64,000 nucleotides of DNA. Origin: CAVVEQ01 sp963804865 (GTDB taxonomy: Bacteria > Chloroflexota > Anaerolineae > Anaerolineales > Anaerolineaceae). The DNA is taken from positions 50,110-114,109 of the forward strand of contig CAWDSH010000034.1 of NCBI GenBank assembly GCA_963804865.1, read 5' to 3'. The notes under the pieces were generated by a model, which worked only from the letters and a program-made list of their open reading frames with translations, was not told where the DNA came from and ran no database searches. Position 1 is the stretch's first letter. Each line of letters opens with the position of its first letter. Positions 9,355 through 17,153 of this stretch are shown one piece after another. The translations under genes and the position numbers were made by a program.

Positions 9355-10236
9355 CTACGTCATAGATGCAGAAGAATTTTTAAGGCGCTCGCGCAACTGA
9401 TCCAGTTTGTCTAAGTTAGCCATGATCTTCTTTTGATCGACAGCAGTCAAAGCAAGAAGAAGGGTGTTGATGATCGTCATTGGAATGGTGAGAGAATGAA
9501 ATGAAGATACCGGTCCCCGGCGTGCAGCAAGCGTCACATTTGCTCGTTTTCCAACGAGAGGCCCGAGAGTATCTGTCACTAATATCACCGGTGTTTTATG
9601 TGAATTTGCTTGTTCCAATACCACGTTGATGGAAGAGGTCATATTAAAAAAGCCAATGGCAATGAGCAAGTCATCTTTAGTCATCAACAATAAAGGTTCA
9701 AGTAGTTCTCTTCCAGAAGTGCGAAGTGGTATGACATGTTTACCAGAGCGCGTCAGGCGGATCTCCAGTAAATCCACCAAGGATATGGAGGGTCCGAGTC
9801 CAAAAACGAAAACGCGTTGGTGAGTGCGAAGCAACTCAACGGCATCGTTTAGAGCTTTTCGGTCAAGTGTTTGTATGGATTCCGTCATGAATGCAATCTC
9901 GGAAGCGACAAGTTTTTCGAAAATATCCCCACCCTCACGCATTTCATCCAGCCTGCCGCGTAACCGGGCAGAATGTGAAACCAGGTTCCTGAATTTTCTC
10001 TGAAGTACATCCCGCATTGAAGGGTAACTTTTAAAACCAAGTGTGCGTGCAAAACGAACCATGGTGGCTTCACTCAAATCCAATTGCCGGGCAATTTCCG
10101 CTGCAGAGAGAAAAGCCACATCATCCTGATTCTGCCCCATGAAATCGGCAATGCGCCTTTCGCTCTTGGTGAGATGGTCATAATGGTCAGCAATGATTTG
10201 GTTAAAATCAACCATCTTGCCGGTTTTTTCACTCAT
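9355..10236 (-). CDS. RpiR/MurR-family transcriptional regulator (HTH + SIS)
   Basis: 293-residue regulator. Residues about 10-85 form the RpiR-type helix-turn-helix (SAAEIARQLDLSEATMVRFA); residues about 120-260 form a SIS domain (VFVFGLGPSI, VILVTDTLGP) that in this family binds phosphosugars or similar phosphorylated effectors. The ATG at 10236 has GAGG 5 bases upstream, while an in-frame ATG at 10263 has none, so I use 10236. First gene of the transporter-HAD operon and preceded by a sigma-70-like promoter with a TGAAAGT/ACTTTCA inverted repeat just after the -10. The same repeat precedes the second operon at 15.9 kb, making this protein the likely common regulator. A SIS effector domain argues that the transported ligand is phosphorylated. 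Confidence 0.92.
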   Translation of the reverse strand: MSEKTGKMVDFNQIIADHYDHLTKSERRIADFMGQNQDDVAFLSAAEIARQLDLSEATMVRFARTLGFKSYPSMRDVLQRKFRNLVSHSARLRGRLDEMREGGDIFEKLVASEIAFMTESIQTLDRKALNDAVELLRTHQRVFVFGLGPSISLVDLLEIRLTRSGKHVIPLRTSGRELLEPLLLMTKDDLLIAIGFFNMTSSINVVLEQANSHKTPVILVTDTLGPLVGKRANVTLAARRGPVSSFHSLTIPMTIINTLLLALTAVDQKKIMANLDKLDQLRERLKNSSASMT

Positions 10237-10275
10237 TTTGACCTCGTTAGATTCAACTTTCATTTTTTTATTCTT

Positions 10276-10291
10276 TGAAAGTTTACTTGCA
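10276..10291. promoter_or_regulatory. Putative RpiR operator, copy 1
   Basis: TGAAAGTTTACTTGCA, an imperfect 7-2-7 inverted repeat (one mismatch), placed 7 bases downstream of the -10 of the minus-strand promoter at 10299-10327 and upstream of the RpiR gene. A perfect version of the same repeat occurs at 15929-15944 in the identical position relative to its promoter. RpiR-family proteins are known to bind such short AT-rich palindromes. Position over the start site suggests repression. Confidence 0.7.
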
Positions 10292-10298
10292 TTTGTTT

Positions 10299-10327
10299 AT
10301 CATACAACAAAGATATCGCATTTGCAA
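10299..10327 (-). promoter_or_regulatory. Sigma-70-type promoter of the transporter operon
   Basis: On the minus strand TTGCAA, 17 bases, TATGAT. Drives rpiR-permease-ATPase-binding protein-HAD genes. The hexamers, spacing and the following operator match the second promoter at 15953-15981 almost base for base. Confidence 0.72.
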
Positions 10328-10346
10328 GATAGCCTTCACTAAATCT

Positions 10347-11534
10347 TCACGATTTCAATGCCTTGATTATTTCGGGTACGACCCAAAGAGCAGCGCCGGT
10401 AGTATCAACAATCATGTCACAAACCTCCATCTGGGGTCTATATGCAATTTCAGCCATGATAAATTGGTCTTTGAAAAAGCGATTTCGGAAGTAATTGGGC
10501 TCATATTTTTTGCGGTAATCAATATCCCGCTTCCATTTCCGTTTCAGGCGAATGGGATCATCGGTGAGATAAACCACTTTGTGATCAATCAAGGCCGCAA
10601 TCTCCTCTATCAGAAACGGGAAATTACCTTCGATGAAAATAATATCTGCCGACTCAATCTCGATTGGGATCCCGCCCGGTTTTAAATTTCCGTTCAGATC
10701 GTGGCTGGATGTGGCAAGAACAAAATCATAGCGCGGGATATGGATCTTTTTACCCTGCTTGATATCTTCCAAACTCTGCTTGATCAGGTCGAGATGAAAC
10801 GCTTTCTTGCTCTGCGTGAAGATTCCCCTGGCTTCGCGCTGATCCCGATCGGTCAAGAAATTATCCATTTCAATGGATGTGGTTTTCCTGCCATCCTGCT
10901 CAAATTGCGCGCGCAATCGTTCGACGATTTCGGTCTTTCCCGCCGCAGTCGGTCCGGCGACAGCCAGGATGGTTGGGGTCTTGCAAACCGAAACAACCTT
11001 CCCGACAACCTTTATAAAAGCTGTATCCACTTCGGAATTTGAACGCGCGAAAGCCTTGTACCCGATATCCTGGCAACGTTCGAATTCATCCTGCTTCCGT
11101 TCGAAATGCTGATACGGTTTACCATCAAAGCGGGCTTTAATTTTCCCGGTAAAGTAGAGGGTGCGATGCAAAAAGTAGAAGCCGCGGATATCAAAATAAA
11201 AGTTCTGTTTCACCCAGGCTTCTGAAAAACCTCCCGTTACCAAACCGATGAATAGCATTCGGGAAAGCTGTGCAATATGCTCATCCAGAACGATCCGGTT
11301 TTCGACGAATGGTTTAATTTGAATACTGTCGTAGAACGCCCGGCAGGTCACCCGCTGCTCGATCTCTGCCTGGGTCTCCACTAGGATCGAAGTCCAACCC
11401 AGCTTCGGGAGAAAATTATCAAGGCAGTAACGAAACTCATATAGTTCCATTTCCCGAATACCCGGGTTGATATGGCACATGATTTCGTATAAAGCAGCTG
11501 AAAAAGCCATTGGGTTATTTAGAATTCCAGACAT
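10347..11534 (-). CDS. P-loop kinase of the uridine kinase/phosphoribulokinase type with N-terminal extension
   Basis: 395 residues. Residues about 188-395 are a PRK/uridine-kinase-like P-loop domain: Walker A GPTAAGKT at 194-201, a following substrate loop (SIEMDNFLTDRD), and IIFIEGNFPFL as the central beta-strand region. The first 185 residues are an extension without any motif I recognise, rich in aromatic residues (YFDIRGFYFLHRTLYF). Phosphorylates an alcohol group, perhaps of a sugar or nucleoside-like compound; the substrate cannot be read from the sequence. Its AGGAG ribosome site overlaps the stop of the upstream apgM gene, so the two are translationally coupled. Last gene of operon B. 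Confidence 0.8.
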   Translation of the reverse strand: MSGILNNPMAFSAALYEIMCHINPGIREMELYEFRYCLDNFLPKLGWTSILVETQAEIEQRVTCRAFYDSIQIKPFVENRIVLDEHIAQLSRMLFIGLVTGGFSEAWVKQNFYFDIRGFYFLHRTLYFTGKIKARFDGKPYQHFERKQDEFERCQDIGYKAFARSNSEVDTAFIKVVGKVVSVCKTPTILAVAGPTAAGKTEIVERLRAQFEQDGRKTTSIEMDNFLTDRDQREARGIFTQSKKAFHLDLIKQSLEDIKQGKKIHIPRYDFVLATSSHDLNGNLKPGGIPIEIESADIIFIEGNFPFLIEEIAALIDHKVVYLTDDPIRLKRKWKRDIDYRKKYEPNYFRNRFFKDQFIMAEIAYRPQMEVCDMIVDTTGAALWVVPEIIKALKS

Positions 11535-11542
11535 ACGTTCTC

Positions 11543-12748
11543 CTAAGCCCCGAATTTAACGATGCGCCCCGCATTTGCCAGGGCAATCGGCATGACATTT
11601 TTTGCCGGTAGGGTGCCAAGACTCCCTTGGCAACAGGCGCGCTCCCCGAACTCAGCAATTCCATCTTCCCTGACATTTTTCGAATAGATCAGCAACGGGA
11701 CGGGGTGCCATGAATGAGATTTGAGTACTGCAGGTGATGAATGATCTCCGCCTACCATGATTACATCCGGGTTTAGAGCCATGAGACGCGGAACCAACGC
11801 GTCCACCTCTTCAATTGCATGCACCTTACCCTCAAAATCACCTTTTTCGCCGCATGTGTCGGTTTTTTTCACATGAACGTAGAAGAAGTCGAATTCATCC
11901 CAGTGTTTTTCCAAAGTGACAATTTCATCCGATATCGTATCCCCTTCCACATCTAAAACTGTCATGCCGACCATGCGCGCCACGCCGCGATACATTCCAT
12001 GGATCGCGATGGCTGCAGGATTCAGGTTGTACATTTGCTGATACGTTGGTATAACCGGTAGTTTTGCAAAACCACGCACCAGAATCATGTTCGCTGGTTG
12101 TTTGTTGGATAACAATATGCCCGCCTGATTGATGAACAGGTTCATCAATTGAGCGGAACGCCGGGAATTCAAGTTGAGCGCGCGGATGGGCAAAGGTGGA
12201 ACACCATCCTTAAGAGGATCCGTCTCCGAAAGATCGCTTCCCAAACCGGGTCCCCGCATGATTAAAACAAATCGATGCTCTTTGACCTGCTCAATGAAAA
12301 ATTCCACGCCATCAATTTTGATGGTCCGTAACAATTCCACAAGTAATTTGCTGACATCTGATGGCAGGCGACCAGCACGACGATCAAGAAGTACTCCTTT
12401 CGAATCCACCGTGCAAAAATTGCCGCGCGCGGCGATGTCCTCAGGCTTCATCTCAAAATCCACTCCCAAAGCTTCCATTGCACCACGCCCGATTTGATAT
12501 TGAATCGGATCGTAGCCAAATATCGCAAGATGTCCCGGACCACTACCGGCTGTAATTCCCTGTCCAACCGGCACTGTCAAACCCAAAGCAGAACGTGCTG
12601 CCAAAGCGTTCAGGTTAGGCTTTCGAGCGGTTTCCAGTTCAGTTTTACCGCCAGTTTCCTTCGGTAATCCGCCGAGTCCATCCATGATCAGCATGATCAT
12701 TTTTGTCGGAGCCGGCACGATCAACTCGTGTAAGAATTCCAAATCCAT
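11543..12748 (-). CDS. apgM: Archaeal-type cofactor-independent phosphoglycerate mutase (ApgM-like)
   Basis: 401-residue member of the alkaline phosphatase superfamily, aPGM branch, which interconverts 2- and 3-phosphoglycerate; older databases often called it phosphonopyruvate decarboxylase-related. Motifs in normal order: IMLIMDGLGGLP near residue 20 (metal Asp), GITAGSGPGHLAIFGYDP (phosphoryl-acceptor Ser), VKKTDTCGEKGD, and MVGGDHSSPAVLKSHSWHPV (metal D-H and H) near the C-terminus. ATG with GAGGTG 5 bases before. It lies 13 bases after the circularly permuted iPGM gene; two different mutase types in one operon is odd and suggests that at least one has a specialised substrate. Confidence 0.88.
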   Translation of the reverse strand: MDLEFLHELIVPAPTKMIMLIMDGLGGLPKETGGKTELETARKPNLNALAARSALGLTVPVGQGITAGSGPGHLAIFGYDPIQYQIGRGAMEALGVDFEMKPEDIAARGNFCTVDSKGVLLDRRAGRLPSDVSKLLVELLRTIKIDGVEFFIEQVKEHRFVLIMRGPGLGSDLSETDPLKDGVPPLPIRALNLNSRRSAQLMNLFINQAGILLSNKQPANMILVRGFAKLPVIPTYQQMYNLNPAAIAIHGMYRGVARMVGMTVLDVEGDTISDEIVTLEKHWDEFDFFYVHVKKTDTCGEKGDFEGKVHAIEEVDALVPRLMALNPDVIMVGGDHSSPAVLKSHSWHPVPLLIYSKNVREDGIAEFGERACCQGSLGTLPAKNVMPIALANAGRIVKFGA

Positions 12749-12761
12749 CGTAGCACCTCAT

Positions 12762-14348
12762 CTATTTCATGAAACAGATCCTACCCGCGCCATGAACCAA
12801 TGCCTCGAATGCAAGTTGCGTCTTATCGTAGTTGCCGTCCCGATCGAGTGCAATACCCCTCCCCATCCCCGTAACGACTTGTCCAATGCCAATCTTTTCG
12901 ATCTGCCCACCCAATTTGTCCAGCAGAGCTGGGGCACTACCCGGTTGCGTGCTGCGCCCATCAAAAATGATATGGAGGTAGACCTTTTCCAGACCACGTT
13001 CTTTTGCCATTTTAAGCAATGCCAATGGGTAATTAATCGAACCATGTGAACTTTTCTCAGTCAATAAACCTATGAGATGTAAACTTGTCCCCCCTTTTTT
13101 GGCATCATCGATCTCTTTACAGAAAATCTCATTGTTATAGAAAGAACCGTCTTGCATGGCCAGATCAAGTCGTACATCGTCCTGTAGAACGACCCTTCCA
13201 GCGCCAATGTTCATATGACCTGCTTCGGAATTTCCTGCCTTGCCGTCTTGTAAACCGACTGCCAATCCAGCAGGTTGTAAACTACTATGGGGGTATCCTC
13301 TAAGAATGTTGTCCCATGCCGGCGTATCGGCAAGGAAAATGGGATTGGTGGCATCATTTTTTCCCATGCCCCAACCATCAAGGATGACCAGCAGGACGCG
13401 CCGTTTGCCACCCCAATCGTATCCTGGGGCCAGGTTCATACCTTTCATTGAATGTGGTATAGGGAGATCGAGCGCATTCAAGACCGTCGGAGCTACATCG
13501 GCCAGTTTGCCCTCCCGCAGATCTGCGCTGGAGGTAGCGCGGGGGTCAATTAACACAAAGGGCACCGGATTGGTGGTATGGGCTACATTCAATGTGCCGT
13601 CCGGATTGATCATTTCCTCAAGATTGCCATGATCTGCAGTAATTAGTACGACATAATCACATGCACACGCGCTTTTTACAAGCTTTTCCATATTGCCGTC
13701 AACGAGGGCGGCACATTGGATTTTTGAATTGTTATTTGAAGTGTGCCCAATTACATCACCGTTGGCAAAGTTCGTTACGATCAGGTCGTAGCCTTTTTTG
13801 ATACCCTCCTCGACTCGTTTAACTACATCCGGTAGGCTCAATCCGGGAATTTGGTCGAAAGGAATACCTTTTAATGTAGGGACACAGATGTCATCCTCAC
13901 CTTTGAAGGGTTGGTTATTACATCCATTAAAGAAAAAAGTGATATGAGAAAATTTTTCCGATTCAGAAATATGCAATTGCCGTAAACCTGCATTGCTTAC
14001 AATTTCTCCGAGAGTATCCTTGATTTTTGTCGGTGCAAAAGCTACGGGTAGATTCTTAAATTTCTCGTGATAAAGCGTAAGGATAACGAAGTCCAGGTTT
14101 TGAAAATCGGGACGGCTAAAATGATCAAAACCTTTCTCGGTAAAGGCTTCGGTCAACTGGATTTCACGTTCACCCCTGCGACAGCAGAAAATGACCGCAT
14201 CACCATCAGCTATGCGACCGATTGCCCTGTTGCTTTTATCAACGAGAACAATCGGCTCCATGGAATAGTCGGTCTGTCCTTGGGCATATAAATCCCGGAC
14301 GGTATCCGCAAGAGCCTGGGTGCCAAGATGTTGATGGTTTTGTGCCAT
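12762..14348 (-). CDS. Circularly permuted 2,3-bisphosphoglycerate-independent phosphoglycerate mutase
   Basis: 528 residues with all parts of a GpmI/GpmM enzyme but in swapped order. Residues 1-306 match the C-terminal half of ordinary iPGM, from the middle of the transferase domain to the true C-terminus (MKGMNLAP). A short linker (APGYDWGG) joins this to residues 315-525, which match the normal N-terminus (KRRVLLVILDGWG) up to the middle of the transferase domain. Every key residue is kept: metal ligands D198, H202, D239, H240, H257, D324 and the catalytic Ser S374; substrate residues R58, R61, K132, H435, D463, R465, R497, R503. So it should fold and be active. ATG with GGGAG 5 bases upstream, one uninterrupted frame. 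Member of the RpiR-controlled operon B; a phosphomutase role on an imported phosphoester is likely. Confidence 0.92.
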   Translation of the reverse strand: MAQNHQHLGTQALADTVRDLYAQGQTDYSMEPIVLVDKSNRAIGRIADGDAVIFCCRRGEREIQLTEAFTEKGFDHFSRPDFQNLDFVILTLYHEKFKNLPVAFAPTKIKDTLGEIVSNAGLRQLHISESEKFSHITFFFNGCNNQPFKGEDDICVPTLKGIPFDQIPGLSLPDVVKRVEEGIKKGYDLIVTNFANGDVIGHTSNNNSKIQCAALVDGNMEKLVKSACACDYVVLITADHGNLEEMINPDGTLNVAHTTNPVPFVLIDPRATSSADLREGKLADVAPTVLNALDLPIPHSMKGMNLAPGYDWGGKRRVLLVILDGWGMGKNDATNPIFLADTPAWDNILRGYPHSSLQPAGLAVGLQDGKAGNSEAGHMNIGAGRVVLQDDVRLDLAMQDGSFYNNEIFCKEIDDAKKGGTSLHLIGLLTEKSSHGSINYPLALLKMAKERGLEKVYLHIIFDGRSTQPGSAPALLDKLGGQIEKIGIGQVVTGMGRGIALDRDGNYDKTQLAFEALVHGAGRICFMK

Positions 14349-14391
14349 TCGAGCTCCCGTAAAACTACCTTCCTAATATCTTGTTTTTCTT

Positions 14392-15114
14392 CTAAAGAAA
14401 AATTTCGAGAAGCTGGCGAAATTCATGGATAATGATATCCGGACGATTCTCTGCTGTGATGGTTGCTTCCGCCAGATCCTCGGGTGAGATCATGATAACG
14501 ACCATGCCAAAACCAGCCAGGCGGGTACCGGTTACATCCCGCTTGAGATTATCGCCCACATAAACACATTGATTTGGTTTAACACCAGCTCGTTTTGCTG
14601 CTTCAAGGTAAATGGAAGGGTCTGGTTTTCGTTTACCGAAGACAGACGAAAGGACCACTGATTTGAAAAAAGGGGTGAAACCATCAGCTTCCATCCAGTC
14701 AGGGATTTCCTGCGAAGTAATAACATTACTGATGATGCCAAGGATGTAACCGCGTTTATGAAGGGTTTCAATTACCTCCCTACCTCCCTCCACCAGCACC
14801 CGTCTTCCCATGGATTGCCGATATTGAAAAGTTAGTTCCACACCAAGGGGTGCAATTCTTTTTTCAGGAAATTCTGGAGCCAACCAGCGTGTCCAAAGTT
14901 CTGCTTCGGAAGCTTCGACAAGGTTATCGAAAGCCCATTTCCGATACTCTTTATATCGGGTATCCAGTTTTTCACAAAAACTCATTGGATCCTCATCGGT
15001 TCCTATCAGGCGCACGATTTCCTGCCTTGCCCGAGCCATGTGTTCTTCATCCTTTATTAGGATCCGTAGCGTATTGCCAAGGTCAATGAAAATTGCTTTG
15101 ATCTCGGGGTGCAT
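14392..15114 (-). CDS. HAD-superfamily hydrolase
   Basis: 240-residue single-domain HAD subfamily I protein: IFIDLGNTLRI (nucleophile D11; Gly in place of the second Asp), a helical cap at about 20-110, GIISNV (motif II), GKRKPDP (motif III Lys) and YVGDNLKRD (motif IV acids). Very similar in layout to the adjacent frameshifted paralogue (same GNTLRI, EAELWTRWLAPEFP, EIPDWMEA and REI/REF-x-QLL/ELL ending). Both look like a recent duplication. Starts 2 bases after the upstream stop. Likely phosphatase with an unknown small phosphoester substrate; loss of the second Asp also occurs in the active YihX-like phosphatases, so inactivity should not be assumed. Confidence 0.86.
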   Translation of the reverse strand: MHPEIKAIFIDLGNTLRILIKDEEHMARARQEIVRLIGTDEDPMSFCEKLDTRYKEYRKWAFDNLVEASEAELWTRWLAPEFPEKRIAPLGVELTFQYRQSMGRRVLVEGGREVIETLHKRGYILGIISNVITSQEIPDWMEADGFTPFFKSVVLSSVFGKRKPDPSIYLEAAKRAGVKPNQCVYVGDNLKRDVTGTRLAGFGMVVIMISPEDLAEATITAENRPDIIIHEFRQLLEIFL

Positions 15115-15116
15115 TT

Positions 15117-15852
15117 CTATCGCTGCCTGGAGGGAAAGATATCAAGAAGCTCGTGAATTTCACGGATAGTATAGTCAGCCTTGATCTCACCTTCAGGCGG
15201 CTCTTTCGCCAATGTGGCAGGTTCTAAAAAGACGATCATCATTCCAAAACCTGCCGCGCGGGTGCCCTCCACATCCCGAACGGGATTATCGCCAAGATAC
15301 GCACATTTAGCGGGTTCAACACCAATCCGGCGGGCTGCTTCCCAATAGATTTCGGGATTTGGTTTCCGAACCCTGATTTTCGAGGAAAGAACAACCGCCT
15401 TGAAATATCCGGAAATCCCTTCAGCCTCCATCCAATCCGGGATCTCTGTCTCAGTGATTGTGTTGGCTATGATTCCCAGGAGGTACCCACGTCTATGAAG
15501 TTCAATGATTGTTGAAGTAGCATCCGGCCTTGGCACGCGCCTTCCATCGTGATCGCGCCAAAGGCGGGTTAATTTTCCCGCCAGATGGACCAATCTTATC
15601 GGCAGGATAATCAGGCAAAAGCCATTTTGTCCACAATTCTTTTTCGGATGCTTCCAGGAGAGTCTCTTTGGATTGCTTCCGGTAAATTTTCCAATTGGTA
15701 TCCATTTTTTTAAAAAAATCTTCTTCCGATTCTGGAGCTCCCACTAAAGTTCTCAGGTCTTTCCTGGCTTGAGTCATGAAATCTTTATCTTCGACAACAA
15801 TCCGCAATGTGTTCCCCACATCAAGAAAGATCGCTTCAATTTCATCCTTCAT
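15117..15852 (-). CDS. HAD-superfamily hydrolase, paralogue (broken by a single-base frameshift)
   Basis: First gene of operon B. The N-terminal part (ATG 15852, with AAAGGG 8 bases before it) reads IFLDVGNTLRI and runs to PADKIG. The rest, from LAGKLTRLWRD on, is in another frame and carries EIPDWMEA, RVRKPNPE and YLGDNPVRD. Removing one base in the minus-strand stretch GGTCCATCTGG near 15590 gives KIGPLAGKLTRL, which aligns with RIAPLGVELTFQ in the neighbouring paralogue. So the gene is complete apart from one extra base. Given many similar single-base breaks in the window I regard sequence error as more likely than decay. About 244 residues when repaired. Confidence 0.82.
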
Positions 15853-15928
15853 TCTTAGTGCCCTTTCCAAATAAAGAGTGTGTTCTTAAACGAATGCTTC
15901 AAATATATCTTTCATTTATCAATATTTT

Positions 15929-15944
15929 TGAAAGTTTACTTTCA
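15929..15944. promoter_or_regulatory. Putative RpiR operator, copy 2 (perfect)
   Basis: TGAAAGTTTACTTTCA: a perfect 7-base inverted repeat around two bases, 8 bases after the -10 of the minus-strand promoter at 15953-15981. Same place and near-identical sequence as copy 1 at 10276-10291. Confidence 0.75.
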
Positions 15945-15952
15945 TTTCAGTT

Positions 15953-15981
15953 ATCATACAACATAAATAATTAATTTACAA
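15953..15981 (-). promoter_or_regulatory. Sigma-70-type promoter of operon B (HAD-HAD-iPGM-aPGM-kinase)
   Basis: On the minus strand TTGTAA, 17 bases, TATGAT, then the RpiR-type operator. The last bases of the spacer, the -10 and the operator match those of the promoter at 10299-10327. It lies back to back with the lacI promoter at 16000. Confidence 0.72.
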
Positions 15982-15999
15982 GAATATCCTCAAAAAGTA

Positions 16000-16028
16000 T
16001 TGACTTTTTTTCTTCCCAATAGTAAACT
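16000..16028 (+). promoter_or_regulatory. Sigma-70-type promoter of the lacI/inositol cluster
   Basis: TTGACT, 17 bases, TAAACT. Expected start near 16035, placing the palindromic operator at 16041-16056 immediately downstream, a typical repressing arrangement. Confidence 0.68.
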
Positions 16029-16040
16029 GGGTTTGAGCTA

Positions 16041-16056
16041 GTGCACACGTGTGCAC
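16041..16056. promoter_or_regulatory. LacI-family operator, copy 1
   Basis: GTGCACACGTGTGCAC, a perfect 16-base palindrome with a central CG, as usual for LacI/GalR-family sites. It sits between the promoter and the regulator's ATG at 16069. A second copy differing only in the first base is at 23377-23392, in front of the second half of the cluster. Confidence 0.82.
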
Positions 16057-16068
16057 TAAACATATCAT

Positions 16069-17101
16069 ATGGCAATCACAATCAAGGATATTGCCAGACA
16101 AGCTGGCGTCTCACATACCACGGTTTCCCGGGCACTGCAATTCCAGCCCGCTCATTTCTGCTGGCACGTCTGATCGTATCCACAAAATAGCTGACCAACT
16201 CGGATACATGCCAAGCGTGGCGGCTCGCAGCCTGAAAACCAACCGCTCACAGGTGCTCGGGGTTATCGTCAGCAGCATTGAGGATCCCTATTTCAGCGAG
16301 GTTCTGCAGGGAATCGATGATACCGCCCGCGAAACGGGATACAGCCTATTCATGGCAGCATCCGGGCACGACCTGGAAAACGAACGATGGATCGTCCAAT
16401 CGATGCGCGAGCACCGGGTTGATGGTGTGATCATATGCTCCACGCCCTTCAGTGCCGGTGAAGGGAGGCGCTTTCTGGGATACGGTACTCCCATTGTGGT
16501 GATCAACAACCAATCCGCTGAGGAATATCCCTACGCCATCTATCATGACAATATGGATGGCAGCCGCCAGCTCACCCGCCACTTAATAAAGCTTGGTCAC
16601 CGGCACATCGCGTACCTTGGAAATTCATTATCCGGACGGACAACGAATGACCGCCTGGAAGGATTCCGATTGGAAATGGAAGATGCCCGGTTGAAAATCA
16701 AAGACGGTTTCATTCTACAAGTAGCCGGTGGAGGTCCGGAAGAAGGGGCAAAAGCTCTTGAGTATTTTCTCAATCTTCCCGCCCAACCTACAGCTTATCT
16801 TTGCTTCAACGATATGATGGCTATCGGCCTGCTGCAGGGATTACAGAAAGCCGGCTTCAAGGTGCCCGAGGATTGTTCAATTGCTGGTTTTGACAATATC
16901 AAATTCTCGGCATATACCAATCCACCGCTTACAACATTTGATCAACCCAAGAAAAACATTGGTGCAGAAGCGACCCGCCTGATGCTGGATCTACTCGATC
17001 CCGGGAAGGATAACCAGACTCTGCCCGATTCGATCATCCGGGTTCAAAAAGGGAGTCTGCTGGTTCGTGAATCTACAGCTCCTCCCCCGGTCATTGGATG
17101 A
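16069..17101 (+). CDS. LacI-family transcriptional regulator (frameshift inside the HTH region)
   Basis: Starts MAITIKDIARQAGVSHTTVSRAL, the standard LacI helix-turn-helix. Near 16138 one extra base (in GCACTGCAATTCC) shifts the frame; without it the protein continues NSSPLISAGTSDRIHKIADQLGY, the normal hinge, and then a full periplasmic-binding-like effector domain (DPYFSEVLQGID, DGVIICSTPF, GHRHIAYLGN, CFNDMMAIGLLQ, SIAGFDN). About 343 residues when repaired. It is the local regulator of the inositol/uronate genes that follow, controlled by its own operator. No ribosome-site-like sequence lies in the 12 bases before the ATG. Sequence error is the simplest explanation of the break; otherwise the regulator would lack its DNA-binding part. 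Confidence 0.85.
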
Positions 17102-17153
17102 TGGAAATCATATATCGCTCTTTAAATATATTCAAGGCAATAAAGGATGAACC

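Noticed and set aside
11543..12748. Phosphonopyruvate decarboxylase
   Set aside because: An old database label for aPGM-like proteins. The sequence has alkaline-phosphatase-superfamily metal motifs and no thiamine diphosphate-binding motif.
1691..15852. Inactive HAD pseudo-enzymes because the second Asp is missing
   Set aside because: Active phosphatases of the YihX kind also have Gly at this place (DLGNV), and the nucleophile and motif III Lys are conserved here.
16049..16068. GTG at 16049 as start of the LacI protein
   Set aside because: It lies within the operator and the frame from it reads through the helix-turn-helix region out of phase. ATG 16069 gives the correct LacI N-terminus.
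15117..17101. Local gene decay (pseudogenes) at the HAD/lacI boundary
   Set aside because: Each gene needs only one base removed and all other motifs are intact, promoters and operators included; breaks of the same kind occur across the window, even in holA.
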